DNA from: Clostridiales bacterium
GTDB lineage: Bacteria > Bacillota > Clostridia > Oscillospirales > Acutalibacteraceae
Direction of reading: 5' to 3'
Length of the DNA: 64,000 nucleotides
Assembly: GCA_024684435.1 (NCBI GenBank)
Contig: JAIKWV010000005.1
Span: 1 to 64,000, forward strand
Numbering within the stretch: position 1 is the stretch's first letter; each line of letters begins with the position of its first letter. The notes beneath the pieces are model-generated. The model did no database searches, was not told the origin of the DNA, and was given only the letters and a program-made list of their open reading frames with translations. The position numbers were made by a program, and so were the translations under genes. Shown here in pieces: positions 1-8,512 of the stretch.

Positions 1-1
1 C

Positions 2-1714
2 GGTGTATATTATTATTTGAATTCCGGTTGCACTACTGCAATGGTAAACGATTCTATAACAGTGCCTACCAAAACCGGTTATGCTTTTGGCGGTTATTTT
101 ACGCAGACAAACGGAGGAGGAACACAGTACGTTGCGGCTGACGGAGCTACTATAAATAGTCTTTATCGTGCTGTCGCTGGCAATACAACCCTTTACGCTC
201 TGTGGACAGGAAACAGATACAGCGTATTTTTTGACGTCAACCATGATTCGGTAAACCCGAATCTGTTTGTGGCAAGCAAAGAAAGCGTGACAAGAAACGG
301 CATATCCTATCGTTACTCCGCGTCCGACGACACAGTCATCCTAAACGGCACAATGACAGCCAGCGGATCGGACCTTTCCGTTATGCCGTTCAAGGCAGAG
401 GCCGGAACATACAAGGTTACAATCGAACAGACAAGCGGATCCGTGGACACGTCCGCCTATGGCGCTTGCTTTGTTCTGGAACTGAAAGGGACGGAAACGC
501 TTGAGACAAGGGCTAATCTTGATTTCACGGGTTCGGGTACGACTACATGGACGATTTCGGAGGCAGACGCAGCGAAAATCAATTGTGTAAAATTATGGCA
601 GTGGAAAGAAAAAAGCGGTTATCTGACAGCCACAAACGCAACTTACCAAATTAAGATAGAAAAGGCATCTGATTCAACAGTTTTTTCTCACACAGCACGT
701 ACAGTAATTTATGCATCTACCTATGGCACGTTGCCTACACCCACGCGCGCGGGTTATACTTTTAATGGGTGGTATACTGCCTCGTCAGGTGGCACGAAGA
801 TCACGTCGAGCTCTAAAGTTTCAATTACAGCAAATCAAACCCTCTTCGCCCAGTGGACAGCAATTCCCGTCACCCTGTCAAGTATATCCGTCAAGATCCT
901 ACCCACCAAGACCACATACACCGTAGGTGAAAGTTTCAACCAGAATGGGCTTACACTGACGGCGAAGTATTCAGACAACAGCACACAGACCATTACAAGC
1001 GGTTTTACCTGCTCAGGCTTCAGTAGCGCAACCACGGGAACAAAGACGATAACCGTGACTTATGAGGGTAAAACTACAACGTTTACGGTGACTGTAAATC
1101 CCGCGCTGGTAACATTAACAAGCATATCCGTCAAGACCATGCCGACAAATACCACATACACCGTGGGTGAGAGTTTCAATCAGAGCGGGCTTACCCTGAC
1201 GGCGAAGTATTCAGACAACAGCACACAGACAGTAACGAGCGGCTTTACTTGCTCAGGCTTCAGCAACACAACCGCGGGCACAAAGACAATAACCGTGACT
1301 TATGAAGGTAAGACTACAACGTTTAACGTTACTGTTATCAATAAAGATGAACTGCAGACGAAGATAACCATCCACAACTACACAGCAGACAAAACGGTGG
1401 ATTACAAGACTACCATAACTTTCTCGGCGGACGTTGAAAACGCCATATCAGGCGCGGCGGTGCATTGGTTTATCGACGGTCAGGATAAAGGCATGGGCGA
1501 TAAATACACCGTGACCAAAGCGACAAAATCCTTCACTGTTCAGGTCAAATATATGAAGGACGGTAAAGTGCTTGCCGAATCAGGCGTTGAAAAAGTAAGT
1601 GTCAAAACGGGCTTCTTTGCCAAGTTAGCTGCGTTCTTCCGTTCAATATTCGGTAAACTGCCTAAGGTGGTTCAAGGGTATTTAGGCGCGGAGATAATAG
1701 AAAAATTCATATAA
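2..1714 (+). CDS. Cell-surface protein with InlB B-repeats and Ig-like repeats (5' truncated)
   Basis: The reading frame is open to the left edge, so the N-terminus lies outside the window. It shows at least two Listeria-Bacteroides (InlB B, Flg_new) repeats, recognisable by GYxFxGWY/GYF and a closing LYALW or LFAQW motif, near nt 60-220 and 720-870. Two Ig-like (Big_3-type) repeats of 80 residues follow, both beginning SISVK and containing TYTVGESFNQ. The last 120 residues form another beta-rich domain ending in an amphipathic stretch (GFFAKLAAFFRSIFGKLPK). No LPXTG or dockerin is visible at the C-terminus. The family is generally extracellular and adhesive; the exact role is unknown. A stem-loop follows the stop codon. 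Confidence 0.8.
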   Translation, partial: GVYYYLNSGCTTAMVNDSITVPTKTGYAFGGYFTQTNGGGTQYVAADGATINSLYRAVAGNTTLYALWTGNRYSVFFDVNHDSVNPNLFVASKESVTRNGISYRYSASDDTVILNGTMTASGSDLSVMPFKAEAGTYKVTIEQTSGSVDTSAYGACFVLELKGTETLETRANLDFTGSGTTTWTISEADAAKINCVKLWQWKEKSGYLTATNATYQIKIEKASDSTVFSHTARTVIYASTYGTLPTPTRAGYTFNGWYTASSGGTKITSSSKVSITANQTLFAQWTAIPVTLSSISVKILPTKTTYTVGESFNQNGLTLTAKYSDNSTQTITSGFTCSGFSSATTGTKTITVTYEGKTTTFTVTVNPALVTLTSISVKTMPTNTTYTVGESFNQSGLTLTAKYSDNSTQTVTSGFTCSGFSNTTAGTKTITVTYEGKTTTFNVTVINKDELQTKITIHNYTADKTVDYKTTITFSADVENAISGAAVHWFIDGQDKGMGDKYTVTKATKSFTVQVKYMKDGKVLAESGVEKVSVKTGFFAKLAAFFRSIFGKLPKVVQGYLGAEIIEKFI

Positions 1715-1720
1715 AAAATC

Positions 1721-1752
1721 ACGGCTGCCGCAAATCAAACTGCGGTAGCCGT
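1721..1752 (+). terminator. Stem-loop after the surface protein gene
   Basis: A 12-bp stem (ACGGCTGCCGCA paired with TGCGGTAGCCGT, one G-U) with an 8-nt loop begins 7 nt after the stop codon. The run of T after it is weak, so termination is likely but not certain. Confidence 0.55.
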
Positions 1753-1787
1753 AAGCTTTAGTTGGGTGTGGGCAAAGCCCACCGATT

Positions 1788-2092
1788 TCGCCTCCTTTGT
1801 GTAAAGGGAGGTGGGCGCCGCAAGGCGCTCGGAGGGATTGTTAAGCAAAACAACAACCCCTCAGTCAACCTTGCGGTTGACAGCTCCCCTTACACAGGGG
1901 AGCCGGTTATTTGGCTCCCTCCTTGAGGGAGCTGGGCGCCGCAAGGTGCTCTGAGGGAGTAAAGACTCCTTCCGTCTTGCCTTACGGCAAGCCACCTTCC
2001 TCAGAGAGGAAGGCTAAATTGGCGGGTGTCCACCGGACACCCGCGCCCTTACACAGGGGAGCCAAGAAATCGGCTTCCTCTCTGAGGGCGTT
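1788..2092. repeat. Cluster of short palindromic repeats (REP/MITE-like)
   Basis: About 300 bp between the surface protein and the ugd operon holds five or six related units of roughly 45-50 nt in alternating orientation. Each unit has a hairpin of the type GGCTCCCT-CCTTG-AGGGAGC, then a second small GC-rich hairpin (GGCGCCGCAAGGTGCT or GTCAACC..GGTTGAC), and ends CTGAGGGAGT or CTCAGAGAGGAAGG. Units sit near 1792-1840, 1855-1903, 1913-1960, 1967-2015, 2024-2064 and 2062-2092. An open frame at 1911-2099 is only a read-through of these repeats. Such non-autonomous palindromic repeats are common in Oscillospirales intergenic DNA. Confidence 0.7.
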
Positions 2093-2182
2093 TTATTAGA
2101 TGAAAAAAGTTTGTTTTTTAATCCAACACTCAATCAAGTCTTGCCACGTCTCAAAAATATTCCTTTTAATTCCACATATATC

Positions 2183-2211
2183 TTGAATTTTCTTTCAACT
2201 CCTGTTATTCT
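2183..2211 (+). promoter_or_regulatory. Candidate sigma-70 promoter for the UDP-sugar operon
   Basis: TTGAAT at 2183-2188 and TATTCT at 2206-2211 are 17 bp apart, ahead of a strong Shine-Dalgarno (AGGGGG, 2233-2238). The -10 is imperfect and nearby TATATT/TATTAT are alternatives. Confidence 0.4.
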
Positions 2212-2281
2212 ATATTATGTATAACTAACAACAGGGGGAAGTCTTATAAAGCGTTTATCACTTAAACTTCTTGCCGAGGCG

Positions 2282-3739
2282 GTGGAGAGCCGCAGAAATA
2301 CGATGAAGCTCTCTTTTGCCGCGCTTTCGGAAAAGACAAGTATAGATCAGGCGATTTTATCCGATATTGAGGCGCAGAAATGCGTTCCTACCGCGGATCA
2401 GCTCATTGCGCTGTCCGACGAGCTGGGATTCCCGATCTCTGACGTGACAGCGGAGGACGAGGCGGAGCCGATAGCGGTTGAACGGAAGAAGATCGTTGTA
2501 GCGGTAACCGGTTACGTTGGTCTTTCACTGGCGGTTCTGCTCTCACAGCACAACGACGTGACGGCGGTGGATATCGTCCCCGAAAAGGTTGCAAAGATCA
2601 ATTCATGGAAGTCGCCCATTCAGGACGAGTACATAGAGAAATATCTGGCGGAGCATGAGGAGAGGGGGCTCAGCCTTACGGCGACAACAGGGGCGGCCGC
2701 CGCTTACGCTGCCGCTGACTTCATCATCGTTGCCGCCCCCACAAATTATGATACCAAGACGAATTTCTTTGACTGTTCTGCTATGGAGTCAGTTCTGGGG
2801 CTTGTAAAGGAAGCAACGGCTGACCGTGAGGTAAAGCCCACCGTGGTCATTAAATCCACTATTCCCGTGGGTTATACGGCGTCTGTCAGGGAGAAGATGG
2901 GCATGGATAACATCATCTTCAGCCCGGAATTTCTGAGGGAATCCAAAGCGCTCTACGATAACCTTTATCCCAGCAGGATCATAGTGGGTTCGGACGAGGC
3001 AAATATGCCGGCGGCAGAGCAGTTTGCGGCGCTTCTTCAGCAGGGCGCCATAAAGACCTCTATACCGGTGCTGTTCATGGAGCCTACGGAGGCGGAGGCC
3101 ACGAAGCTTTTTGTCAATACATATCTGGCTCTCCGCGTCAGCTATTTTAACGAGTTGGACACTTATGCGGAGGTCAAAAATCTTAAGACAGCGCCAATAA
3201 TCAAGGGAGTGTGCCTTGATCCCCGTGTGGGCGACTACTATAACAACCCCTCATTTGGTTACGGCGGATACTGCCTGCCAAAGGACACAAAACAGCTTTT
3301 GGCAAACTACAGAGACGTGCCGAATAATCTTATTGAGGCCATAGTTGAGAGCAACAGGACAAGAAAGGATTTCATCGCCGACCGTGTTCTGGAGATCGCC
3401 GGAACATACGGCAACAATGAGGATTATTCCGCGGTTAAGGAAAGTCAGCAGAAGGACGTAGTAGTGGGAGTGTACCGCCTGACCATGAAATCAAATTCAG
3501 ACAATTTCCGCCAATCCTCCATTCAGGGCGTTATGAAGCGTATCAAGGCGAAGGGCGCCACCGTTGTTATCTATGAACCCACGCTGGAGGACGGCACCAC
3601 TTTCTTCGGCTCCCTTGTGGTCAACGATCTGAAGAAATTCAAAGAAATGTGCGGATGCATTGTTGCCAACAGATATGACAGCGTGTTGGACGACGTTCAG
3701 GAGAAAGTATATACAAGAGACCTTTTCAGGAGGGATTAA
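2282..3739 (+). CDS. ugd: UDP-glucose 6-dehydrogenase with N-terminal HTH domain
   Basis: Oxidises UDP-glucose to UDP-glucuronate with two NAD+. Residues 70 onward match Ugd: Rossmann segment (VTGYVGL, 76-81), SPEFLRE (214-220), [11 protein letters not shown], and the catalytic-Cys motif [11 protein letters not shown] (Cys331 in 485 aa), close to the enterobacterial Ugd sequence. The first glycine of the usual GxGxxG is Val here. Residues 1-55 look like an XRE-type helix-turn-helix ([20 protein letters not shown]), which is not part of ordinary Ugd. GTG 2282 is the first conventional start, but it cuts the first HTH helix; the frame stays open to 2225, and a strong Shine-Dalgarno points to ATA 2246 ([12 protein letters not shown]). 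First gene of an operon; its stop abuts the epimerase start. Confidence 0.9.
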   Translation: MESRRNTMKLSFAALSEKTSIDQAILSDIEAQKCVPTADQLIALSDELGFPISDVTAEDEAEPIAVERKKIVVAVTGYVGLSLAVLLSQHNDVTAVDIVPEKVAKINSWKSPIQDEYIEKYLAEHEERGLSLTATTGAAAAYAAADFIIVAAPTNYDTKTNFFDCSAMESVLGLVKEATADREVKPTVVIKSTIPVGYTASVREKMGMDNIIFSPEFLRESKALYDNLYPSRIIVGSDEANMPAAEQFAALLQQGAIKTSIPVLFMEPTEAEATKLFVNTYLALRVSYFNELDTYAEVKNLKTAPIIKGVCLDPRVGDYYNNPSFGYGGYCLPKDTKQLLANYRDVPNNLIEAIVESNRTRKDFIADRVLEIAGTYGNNEDYSAVKESQQKDVVVGVYRLTMKSNSDNFRQSSIQGVMKRIKAKGATVVIYEPTLEDGTTFFGSLVVNDLKKFKEMCGCIVANRYDSVLDDVQEKVYTRDLFRRD

Positions 3740-4801
3740 ATGCAGCGCATAGATTTAAATAACAAAACTATTTTGGTGACCGGCTCTCCCGGATTCATAG
3801 GAGCCAATCTTGTTATCCGTCTGCTCAAAGAGCTTAAGGGCGGCACGGTGGTCAGCATGGACAACATGAACGATTACTACGATCCGTCTTTGAAGGAGTA
3901 CCGCCTGAGCCTTGTGGAAAAGGCGGCGGAGTCATCCCCGGTAAAGCATATATTCGTCAGGGGCTCAATAGGCGATAAGACCCTGATAGACGAACTTTTC
4001 GCAAAACATCATTTCGACGTGGTGGTGAATCTTGCGGCTCAGGCAGGCGTGAGGTATTCCATCGACCACCCGGACGTGTATATTGAGTCCAACATAATCG
4101 GATTTTATAACATTTTGGAGGCCTGTCGTCACAATCCGGTGGAGCATCTTGTTTATGCGTCAAGCTCATCTGTGTACGGCGGAAATAAGAAGGTGCCATT
4201 CAGCACAGAGGATAAGGTGGACAATCCCGTAAGCCTTTATGCTGCCACCAAGAAGAGCGACGAGCTGCTTGCCCACGCATACAGCAAGCTCTATAACATT
4301 CCTTCAACAGGACTGCGTTTCTTCACTGTTTACGGCCCTGCGGGCAGACCGGATATGTTCTATTATTCCGCCACACAGAAGCTGGTAGCAGGGAAGACCA
4401 TACAGATATTCAATTACGGCGATATGCGCCGGGATTTCACCTTTGTTGACGATATCGTCGAGGGCGTTTACCGCGTCATGCAGGGTGCGCCGGAAAAGAA
4501 AAACGGCGGGGACGGACTTCCCATCCCGCCTTACGCGGTTTACAATATCGGCGGCGGTCAGCCGGAAAATCTGCTGGACTACATCAGCACTCTTCAGGAG
4601 GAGCTGGTGAGAGCCGGAGTTTTGCCGGAGGACTATGACTTTGAAGGTCACCGTGAGCTGGTGGGTATGCAGGCGGGAGACGTGCCTGTGACCTACGCTG
4701 ATTCCGAGGCGCTGGAGAGGGATTACGGATTCACGCCGAAGATAGGCATACGCGAGGGTCTCAGAGCCTTTGCCGAGTGGTACGCGGAATATTATAAGTA
4801 A
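3740..4801 (+). CDS. NAD-dependent UDP-glucuronate 4-epimerase
   Basis: Extended short-chain dehydrogenase that interconverts UDP-glucuronate and UDP-galacturonate, fitting its place directly after ugd. Visible features are the NAD-binding TGSPGFIG at 14-21, the NDYYD segment typical of UDP-glucuronate epimerases at 44-48, VYASSSSVYG, the catalytic Tyr167-x3-Lys171 (YAATK), and GDMRRDFTFVDDIV. Length (353 aa) is normal. The start ATG follows the ugd TAA with no gap, so translation is probably coupled. The product would feed uronic acids into capsule or cell-wall polysaccharide. Other sugar epimerases of the same fold cannot be excluded. Confidence 0.85.
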   Translation: MQRIDLNNKTILVTGSPGFIGANLVIRLLKELKGGTVVSMDNMNDYYDPSLKEYRLSLVEKAAESSPVKHIFVRGSIGDKTLIDELFAKHHFDVVVNLAAQAGVRYSIDHPDVYIESNIIGFYNILEACRHNPVEHLVYASSSSVYGGNKKVPFSTEDKVDNPVSLYAATKKSDELLAHAYSKLYNIPSTGLRFFTVYGPAGRPDMFYYSATQKLVAGKTIQIFNYGDMRRDFTFVDDIVEGVYRVMQGAPEKKNGGDGLPIPPYAVYNIGGGQPENLLDYISTLQEELVRAGVLPEDYDFEGHRELVGMQAGDVPVTYADSEALERDYGFTPKIGIREGLRAFAEWYAEYYK

Positions 4802-4812
4802 GAGGTGCTTGT

Positions 4813-5703
4813 ATGAACTATACGGATTACAAGGCGGATTCACTGGAGCTTACAAAGAAAGTCAGGGAAAAGGCGGAAGGGGATTTCATTGATCTGCCAA
4901 TTGGCTTTACCCATTATAAATGTGAGGGTGAGGGGACAAACTGGGCGGTCCTTGTCCACGGTTACGCCACGCCGTATTATATATATGATAAGCTCGCGGA
5001 GGGTCTGGTGAAAGATGGTTACAAGGTGCTCCGCTATGACCTTATCGGCAGGGGACTTTCCGAGAGGATAAAGGCGAAGTATGATCCCGCCCTGTTTGTA
5101 AGACAGCTTGAGGAACTGACGGAAGCGATAATCGGCGATGCTCCCTTCTATCTTTTCGGCACATCTATGGGTGGTACGATAACCACCTCCTACACCGCAA
5201 AGCACCCGGATAAGGTCAAAAAGCTGGTGCTTCTTGCTCCGGCGGGAATGGAATTTGATTACCCGTTCTATATGAAGCTGGCAAAAATAAAGGGCTTGGG
5301 CGAGCTACTTTTCAAGATCATAGGCGGCAAGACCCTGACCAAGGGCTGCGCCTCTGAAATGATATACAGCGGTGATGAGGTCGCCGACGAATACAGGCGC
5401 CAATTTGCGGAATGTATCCAATATAAAGGTATGGTCAAGGCCACTCTTTCCAGCCTGAGATACACCTTGCTCAACTTCAAAGAGTCGGAGAAGGGCTATG
5501 AGGGCACAGGAAAAACCAATGTGCCGGTACTCACCGTCTGGGGCACGGCGGACAAAACCATGCCATATTATCAGGCGGAGCGAATGAAGAAGTTTTTGCC
5601 CCAAATGAAGCTGGTCTCCTACGAAAAGTCGGGACACATTTTCGTCTATGACGAGGGGGACAGGACGCTGGAAACGGTGCTGCCCTTCCTTAAAGAAGAA
5701 TAA
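4813..5703 (+). CDS. Alpha/beta hydrolase family protein
   Basis: A 296-residue alpha/beta hydrolase with a complete triad: nucleophile Ser118 in GTSMGG, Asp247 in VWGTADKTMPY and His275 in KSGHIF. The oxyanion region is HGYATPYY. The family includes esterases, MenH-like lyases and peptidases, and nothing here fixes the substrate. It follows the epimerase by 11 bp behind the ribosome binding site AGAGGTG and is the last gene before a terminator, so it is probably co-transcribed with the UDP-sugar genes. No signal peptide, so cytoplasmic. Confidence 0.8.
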   Translation: MNYTDYKADSLELTKKVREKAEGDFIDLPIGFTHYKCEGEGTNWAVLVHGYATPYYIYDKLAEGLVKDGYKVLRYDLIGRGLSERIKAKYDPALFVRQLEELTEAIIGDAPFYLFGTSMGGTITTSYTAKHPDKVKKLVLLAPAGMEFDYPFYMKLAKIKGLGELLFKIIGGKTLTKGCASEMIYSGDEVADEYRRQFAECIQYKGMVKATLSSLRYTLLNFKESEKGYEGTGKTNVPVLTVWGTADKTMPYYQAERMKKFLPQMKLVSYEKSGHIFVYDEGDRTLETVLPFLKEE

Positions 5704-5738
5704 AAAAAGATCACCGTGGATCACCGCGGTGATTTTTC
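5703..5738. terminator. Bidirectional terminator between convergent genes
   Basis: ATCACCG (5710-5716) pairs with CGGTGAT (5727-5733); an A-run precedes and a T-run follows, so it can stop both the hydrolase operon and the minus-strand glycerate kinase. Confidence 0.7.
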
Positions 5739-5747
5739 TGTGTATGG

Positions 5748-6839
5748 TTATTGCCGTGCCGCAAGATATTTTGCCAGCCGCCCGGCGCATACGGTCAGAT
5801 CTGCTTCGGCAGTTTTGATAACCTCGGTAAAGGGCAGGTGATGGCAGTTTGTCTCAAATACCGCTGTCAGACCGTAGTCCTGAAAGTTCGTTATCTTTGA
5901 TATTCCCACCAGAGCGATGACCTTTGCGCCGCCGCTGCGGGCGATTATCCCGTCGATGACCTTGCCACAGAAGCTCTGAGAGTCAAGAGAACCCTCACCG
6001 GTGATTATATAGTCTGCGCTCTGCGCCTTCTTGTCAAAATCCACAGCGTCAAGGACAGCGTCGATACCGCGCTTGAGTTTGCCGCCGGTGAAGGCGATCA
6101 CTCCGGCGCCAAGGGCGCCCGCCGCGCCGGAACCCGGGATATCAAAATCTGCTTTGCCGCACTTTGTTAAAATATCCGCAAGGTGACGAAGCCCGTCGTC
6201 AAGGGCTTTGACCTCTTCGGGGGATGCGCCCTTTTGAGGCACGTAGATGTACGCCGCGCCGTTCTCGCCGAACATGGGGTTTCTCACGTCGCACAGAGCG
6301 GTTATGTTAAGAGCTTTTTCGCTGAATTTTATATCCGAAATTTCACAGAGCGTAAAGCCGGTGGGGATGAATTCCTCACCGTTTTTATTATAGAATTTTG
6401 TGCCCAGAGCCGCCGCCATGCCCGCGCCTCCGTCGTTTGTGGCGCTGCCGCCCAGACCTAAGAATATATTTTCCGCCCCAAGCTCACAGGCCTTTGCGAT
6501 CAATTCACCCACGCCGTAGGTGGTGGTCAGCCCGGCGCTTCGGGGATCCGCAAGGGGCAGACCTGCCGCCGCCGCCATCTCAACCACAGCCGTTTTGCCG
6601 CAGATAAGAAGGGGAGCCATGAGCTTTTGAAAATTCGGTCCGGTCACCTCTGTATAAACCGTTTCTCCGTCCAGTATCTTTTTAAAACAGTCGATAATTC
6701 CCTCGCCGCCGTCCGCAATGGGGATACATTCCGTAACGGCAGTCGGTATCTTATCAAGGACGGCCTTCTTTACAGCCTCCGCTACCTGAGTGGAGGAGAG
6801 TGTGCCCTTGAAGCTGTCCGGCGCTATCAATATGTTCAT
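5748..6839 (-). CDS. glxK: Glycerate kinase
   Basis: Phosphorylates D-glycerate with ATP (GarK/GlxK-type family). The N-terminus MNILIAPDSFKGTLSS is the family signature; PIADGGEGI, VEMAAAAGL, GLGGSATNDGGAGM and ITGEGSLDSQS are further conserved blocks. With the ATG at 6839 the protein has 363 aa, normal for the family. This start is chosen over an upstream one because AGAGGTG precedes it by a proper distance and it begins exactly at the family N-terminus. It starts 5 bp after the FAD oxidoreductase stop, so both form one operon. Confidence 0.92.
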   Translation of the reverse strand: MNILIAPDSFKGTLSSTQVAEAVKKAVLDKIPTAVTECIPIADGGEGIIDCFKKILDGETVYTEVTGPNFQKLMAPLLICGKTAVVEMAAAAGLPLADPRSAGLTTTYGVGELIAKACELGAENIFLGLGGSATNDGGAGMAAALGTKFYNKNGEEFIPTGFTLCEISDIKFSEKALNITALCDVRNPMFGENGAAYIYVPQKGASPEEVKALDDGLRHLADILTKCGKADFDIPGSGAAGALGAGVIAFTGGKLKRGIDAVLDAVDFDKKAQSADYIITGEGSLDSQSFCGKVIDGIIARSGGAKVIALVGISKITNFQDYGLTAVFETNCHHLPFTEVIKTAEADLTVCAGRLAKYLAARQ

Positions 6840-6844
6840 GCCGT

Positions 6845-8176
6845 TCACCTCTTGGATCTTTTGAACATTCCGTCGTATTGTCTTTGCCATTGTTCAAAGG
6901 CGTTTTTTTCATATTCGTCCGGCAGATTTTCCGCTAAGTCCATTACGCCGGTCATTTTGTCTATCATTTTCTTTAAGTCCAGCAGAGTGGGCAGGTGATT
7001 TATGCTCTTAAGAGCTTTTTGCATGATCTCACCCACGCTCAACTGTATACTATGTCCCGATCCGCCTGCTTCCAGCTCTTTTTCGCCGATGACACGTTTT
7101 GCCATAAAGTCGTCCATGGCGTCCGTGGGAGCGGAAAGCATCCAGTTTTTCATCATGCTGATCCCGGTGTGCTTCGCGCCGATCTCCCGCATATATCCTA
7201 CCTGATAGCGGTAGAGGTTACTCTCCCCGAAGGGGTCGCCCATGGGGTAAGACAAAACGTCGGTGAGTATCTTTGCCGCCATAAATCCGCAGGCAATACC
7301 GCTTCCCATCATGGGTACGGTCATAAAGGCGCTGTCGCCGATAAGTACGTAGCCGTTTGCAAACATCTTTGATATGGGCCGACGCACAGGAATAACGGCC
7401 TTCTGACAGTCCCGCACCACGGTGTCGCCGATCTGAGGATGATCCTTTTTAATATCTTTAAGAGCGCGGTCAATGGTCTCATCCGAAATACTGCCGACCC
7501 TGCCGATAAGCACGTCGGCGGTCATTTTTTCTTCGTCATAAATGAACCAGGAAATACCGGGTTCATCCATGTGTTTCATATAAACATTATTGGTGTATTC
7601 AGGGGGCGCGGTGTTCTCGACAACATTGAAAATACCTCGGTAAACAAAAAATGCGTCTTTTTTTATCATGATCCTTTCTATGCCCCAGTCCTCGGGCAGA
7701 GACGCCCTCAGGTTAGACAGGGCGCCGCTGGAATCCACCACAAGGTCGGCGTAGACCTTTTCTCCGCTCTTTAACACTACGCCCTTGACCCTGTTCCCGC
7801 CGACAATAATACCGGAGACTGCGGTCTCATATCTGATATCCGCATATTCCTTTGCAAGGGTGTAAAGATAATCATTCAACGGTCTGCGCTCAACGGCGAT
7901 ATCAAGCTTTTCCTCCGGGACGTTTACATAAAGGGTAGCTGTCTTCTTTGGTGAAATGAAGGTCCAGCATCTTTTAGGGGAGAGACAGTCCTCCGGAGGA
8001 AAAGGTATACCCGCATAATCAAAAGCTTCCGGCACCATGCAGTCGTGCCAGTCATAGGCCACCTTGCTTTGTTCCTTTTTATCAAATACGGTCACGTTAA
8101 AGCCCGCCTTGCCCAACCTGTACGCCAGTACCAGCGCACCCTGATTTCCGCCGACGATGATAATATTGCCTTTCAC
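6845..8176 (-). CDS. FAD-dependent oxidoreductase, geranylgeranyl-reductase-like (paralogue A)
   Basis: A 443-aa flavoprotein of the p-hydroxybenzoate hydroxylase/geranylgeranyl reductase type. It has an N-terminal beta-alpha-beta with a degenerate dinucleotide motif (IIIVGGNQGAL rather than GxGxxG) and a second FAD contact GYVLIGDSAFMTVPMMGSGI. The GTG at 8176 is chosen because AAAGGG precedes it and the Rossmann strand starts four residues later. A paralogue lies at 32466-33815 with the same layout, including PVRxPI and VGDSA..TVP..GSGIA. The substrate is unknown; plausible ones are isoprenoid lipids, quinones or other lipids. It is the first gene of a two-gene operon with glycerate kinase. 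Confidence 0.75.
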   Translation of the reverse strand: MKGNIIIVGGNQGALVLAYRLGKAGFNVTVFDKKEQSKVAYDWHDCMVPEAFDYAGIPFPPEDCLSPKRCWTFISPKKTATLYVNVPEEKLDIAVERRPLNDYLYTLAKEYADIRYETAVSGIIVGGNRVKGVVLKSGEKVYADLVVDSSGALSNLRASLPEDWGIERIMIKKDAFFVYRGIFNVVENTAPPEYTNNVYMKHMDEPGISWFIYDEEKMTADVLIGRVGSISDETIDRALKDIKKDHPQIGDTVVRDCQKAVIPVRRPISKMFANGYVLIGDSAFMTVPMMGSGIACGFMAAKILTDVLSYPMGDPFGESNLYRYQVGYMREIGAKHTGISMMKNWMLSAPTDAMDDFMAKRVIGEKELEAGGSGHSIQLSVGEIMQKALKSINHLPTLLDLKKMIDKMTGVMDLAENLPDEYEKNAFEQWQRQYDGMFKRSKR

Positions 8177-8210
8177 AACACACGACCCTTTCTGAATCAA
8201 ATATATAATA

Positions 8211-8239
8211 ATTCTACCAAAAAATGCAGATAAAGACAA
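8211..8239 (-). promoter_or_regulatory. Sigma-70 promoter for FAD oxidoreductase A and glycerate kinase
   Basis: On the minus strand TTGTCT (8239-8234) and TAGAAT (8216-8211) are exactly 17 bp apart, about 35 bp upstream of the GTG start. Confidence 0.55.
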
Positions 8240-8277
8240 TATCTGAAAAGAATTTTATGAAAGCGTTATCTGACCTA

Positions 8278-8350
8278 ATTATTCGGTCTGTTTTTTGTTG
8301 ACTACTACATTCGTTTTTGGTAAAATAGGGGTGCCACACAACCGAATAAT
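8278..8350. repeat. 10-bp inverted repeat flanking the leader promoter
   Basis: ATTATTCGGT at 8278-8287 and its exact complement ACCGAATAAT at 8341-8350 bracket the promoter at 8298-8326 nearly symmetrically. This could be a pair of operator half-sites or chance. Confidence 0.35.
8298..8326 (+). promoter_or_regulatory. Sigma-70 promoter of the methyltransferase leader RNA
   Basis: TTGACT at 8298-8303 and TAAAAT at 8321-8326 are 17 bp apart. The expected transcription start near 8332-8334 falls exactly at the base of the large hairpin P1. Confidence 0.7.
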
Positions 8351-8469
8351 AATTTGAAACTTTGAACAGTTCCAATTAGTCAAAGGATGCATTTTACTCT
8401 TGGTAAAAATGCATGCTCTTCTTTGGCATCCTTTTTTGGACTGTTCAGAGGTTGTGTGGCGCAATTGGA

Positions 8470-8493
8470 GCTATGCGTTTTTCGGTGCGTAGC
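8470..8493 (+). promoter_or_regulatory. Candidate antiterminator hairpin
   Basis: GCTATGCG (8470-8477) pairs with TGCGTAGC (8486-8493), with two G-U pairs, using the 5' arm of the terminator stem. The two structures cannot coexist. Confidence 0.5.
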
Positions 8494-8512
8494 TTCGGCT
8501 GCGCACTTTTTT
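8485..8512 (+). terminator. Rho-independent terminator before the methyltransferase gene
   Basis: GTGCGTAGC (8485-8493) and GCTGCGCAC (8498-8506) form a 9-bp stem closed by a TTCG tetraloop and followed by six T. It lies between the promoter and the AGGAGTG ribosome binding site at 8521, so it can attenuate the operon. Confidence 0.8.

Larger units (their letters stand above)
8331..8512 (+). ncRNA. Structured leader RNA with nested stems and attenuator
   Basis: A transcript from the promoter above would fold into one long nested hairpin. P1 pairs 8331-8343 with 8450-8462 (13 bp, one G-U). P2 pairs 8363-8375 with 8436-8447 (12 bp, one bulged U). P3 pairs 8382-8390 with 8426-8434 (9 bp). P4 pairs 8391-8397 with 8403-8410, loop UCUUG. 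P4 can extend by GC at the expense of P3. After P1 come two mutually exclusive hairpins, an antiterminator (8470-8493) and a terminator (8485-8512). The whole element ends 22 nt before the methyltransferase ATG. It may be a cis-acting attenuator or a stand-alone small RNA. I do not recognise it as a known class. Confidence 0.65.

Noticed and set aside
1911..2099. 62-codon frame in the palindromic repeat cluster
   Set aside because: It only reads through repeats; composition and lack of ribosome binding site speak against a gene.
5268..5790. Antisense frames over the alpha/beta hydrolase
   Set aside because: They are shadows of the real gene, and they run through the terminator.
8331..8512. 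6S RNA or SRP RNA as identity of the leader RNA
   Set aside because: Size and nested shape recall 6S, but the 5' end pairs internally rather than with the 3' end, and the central bubble is one-sided. The SRP GGAA-loop core is absent. I leave it as unassigned.
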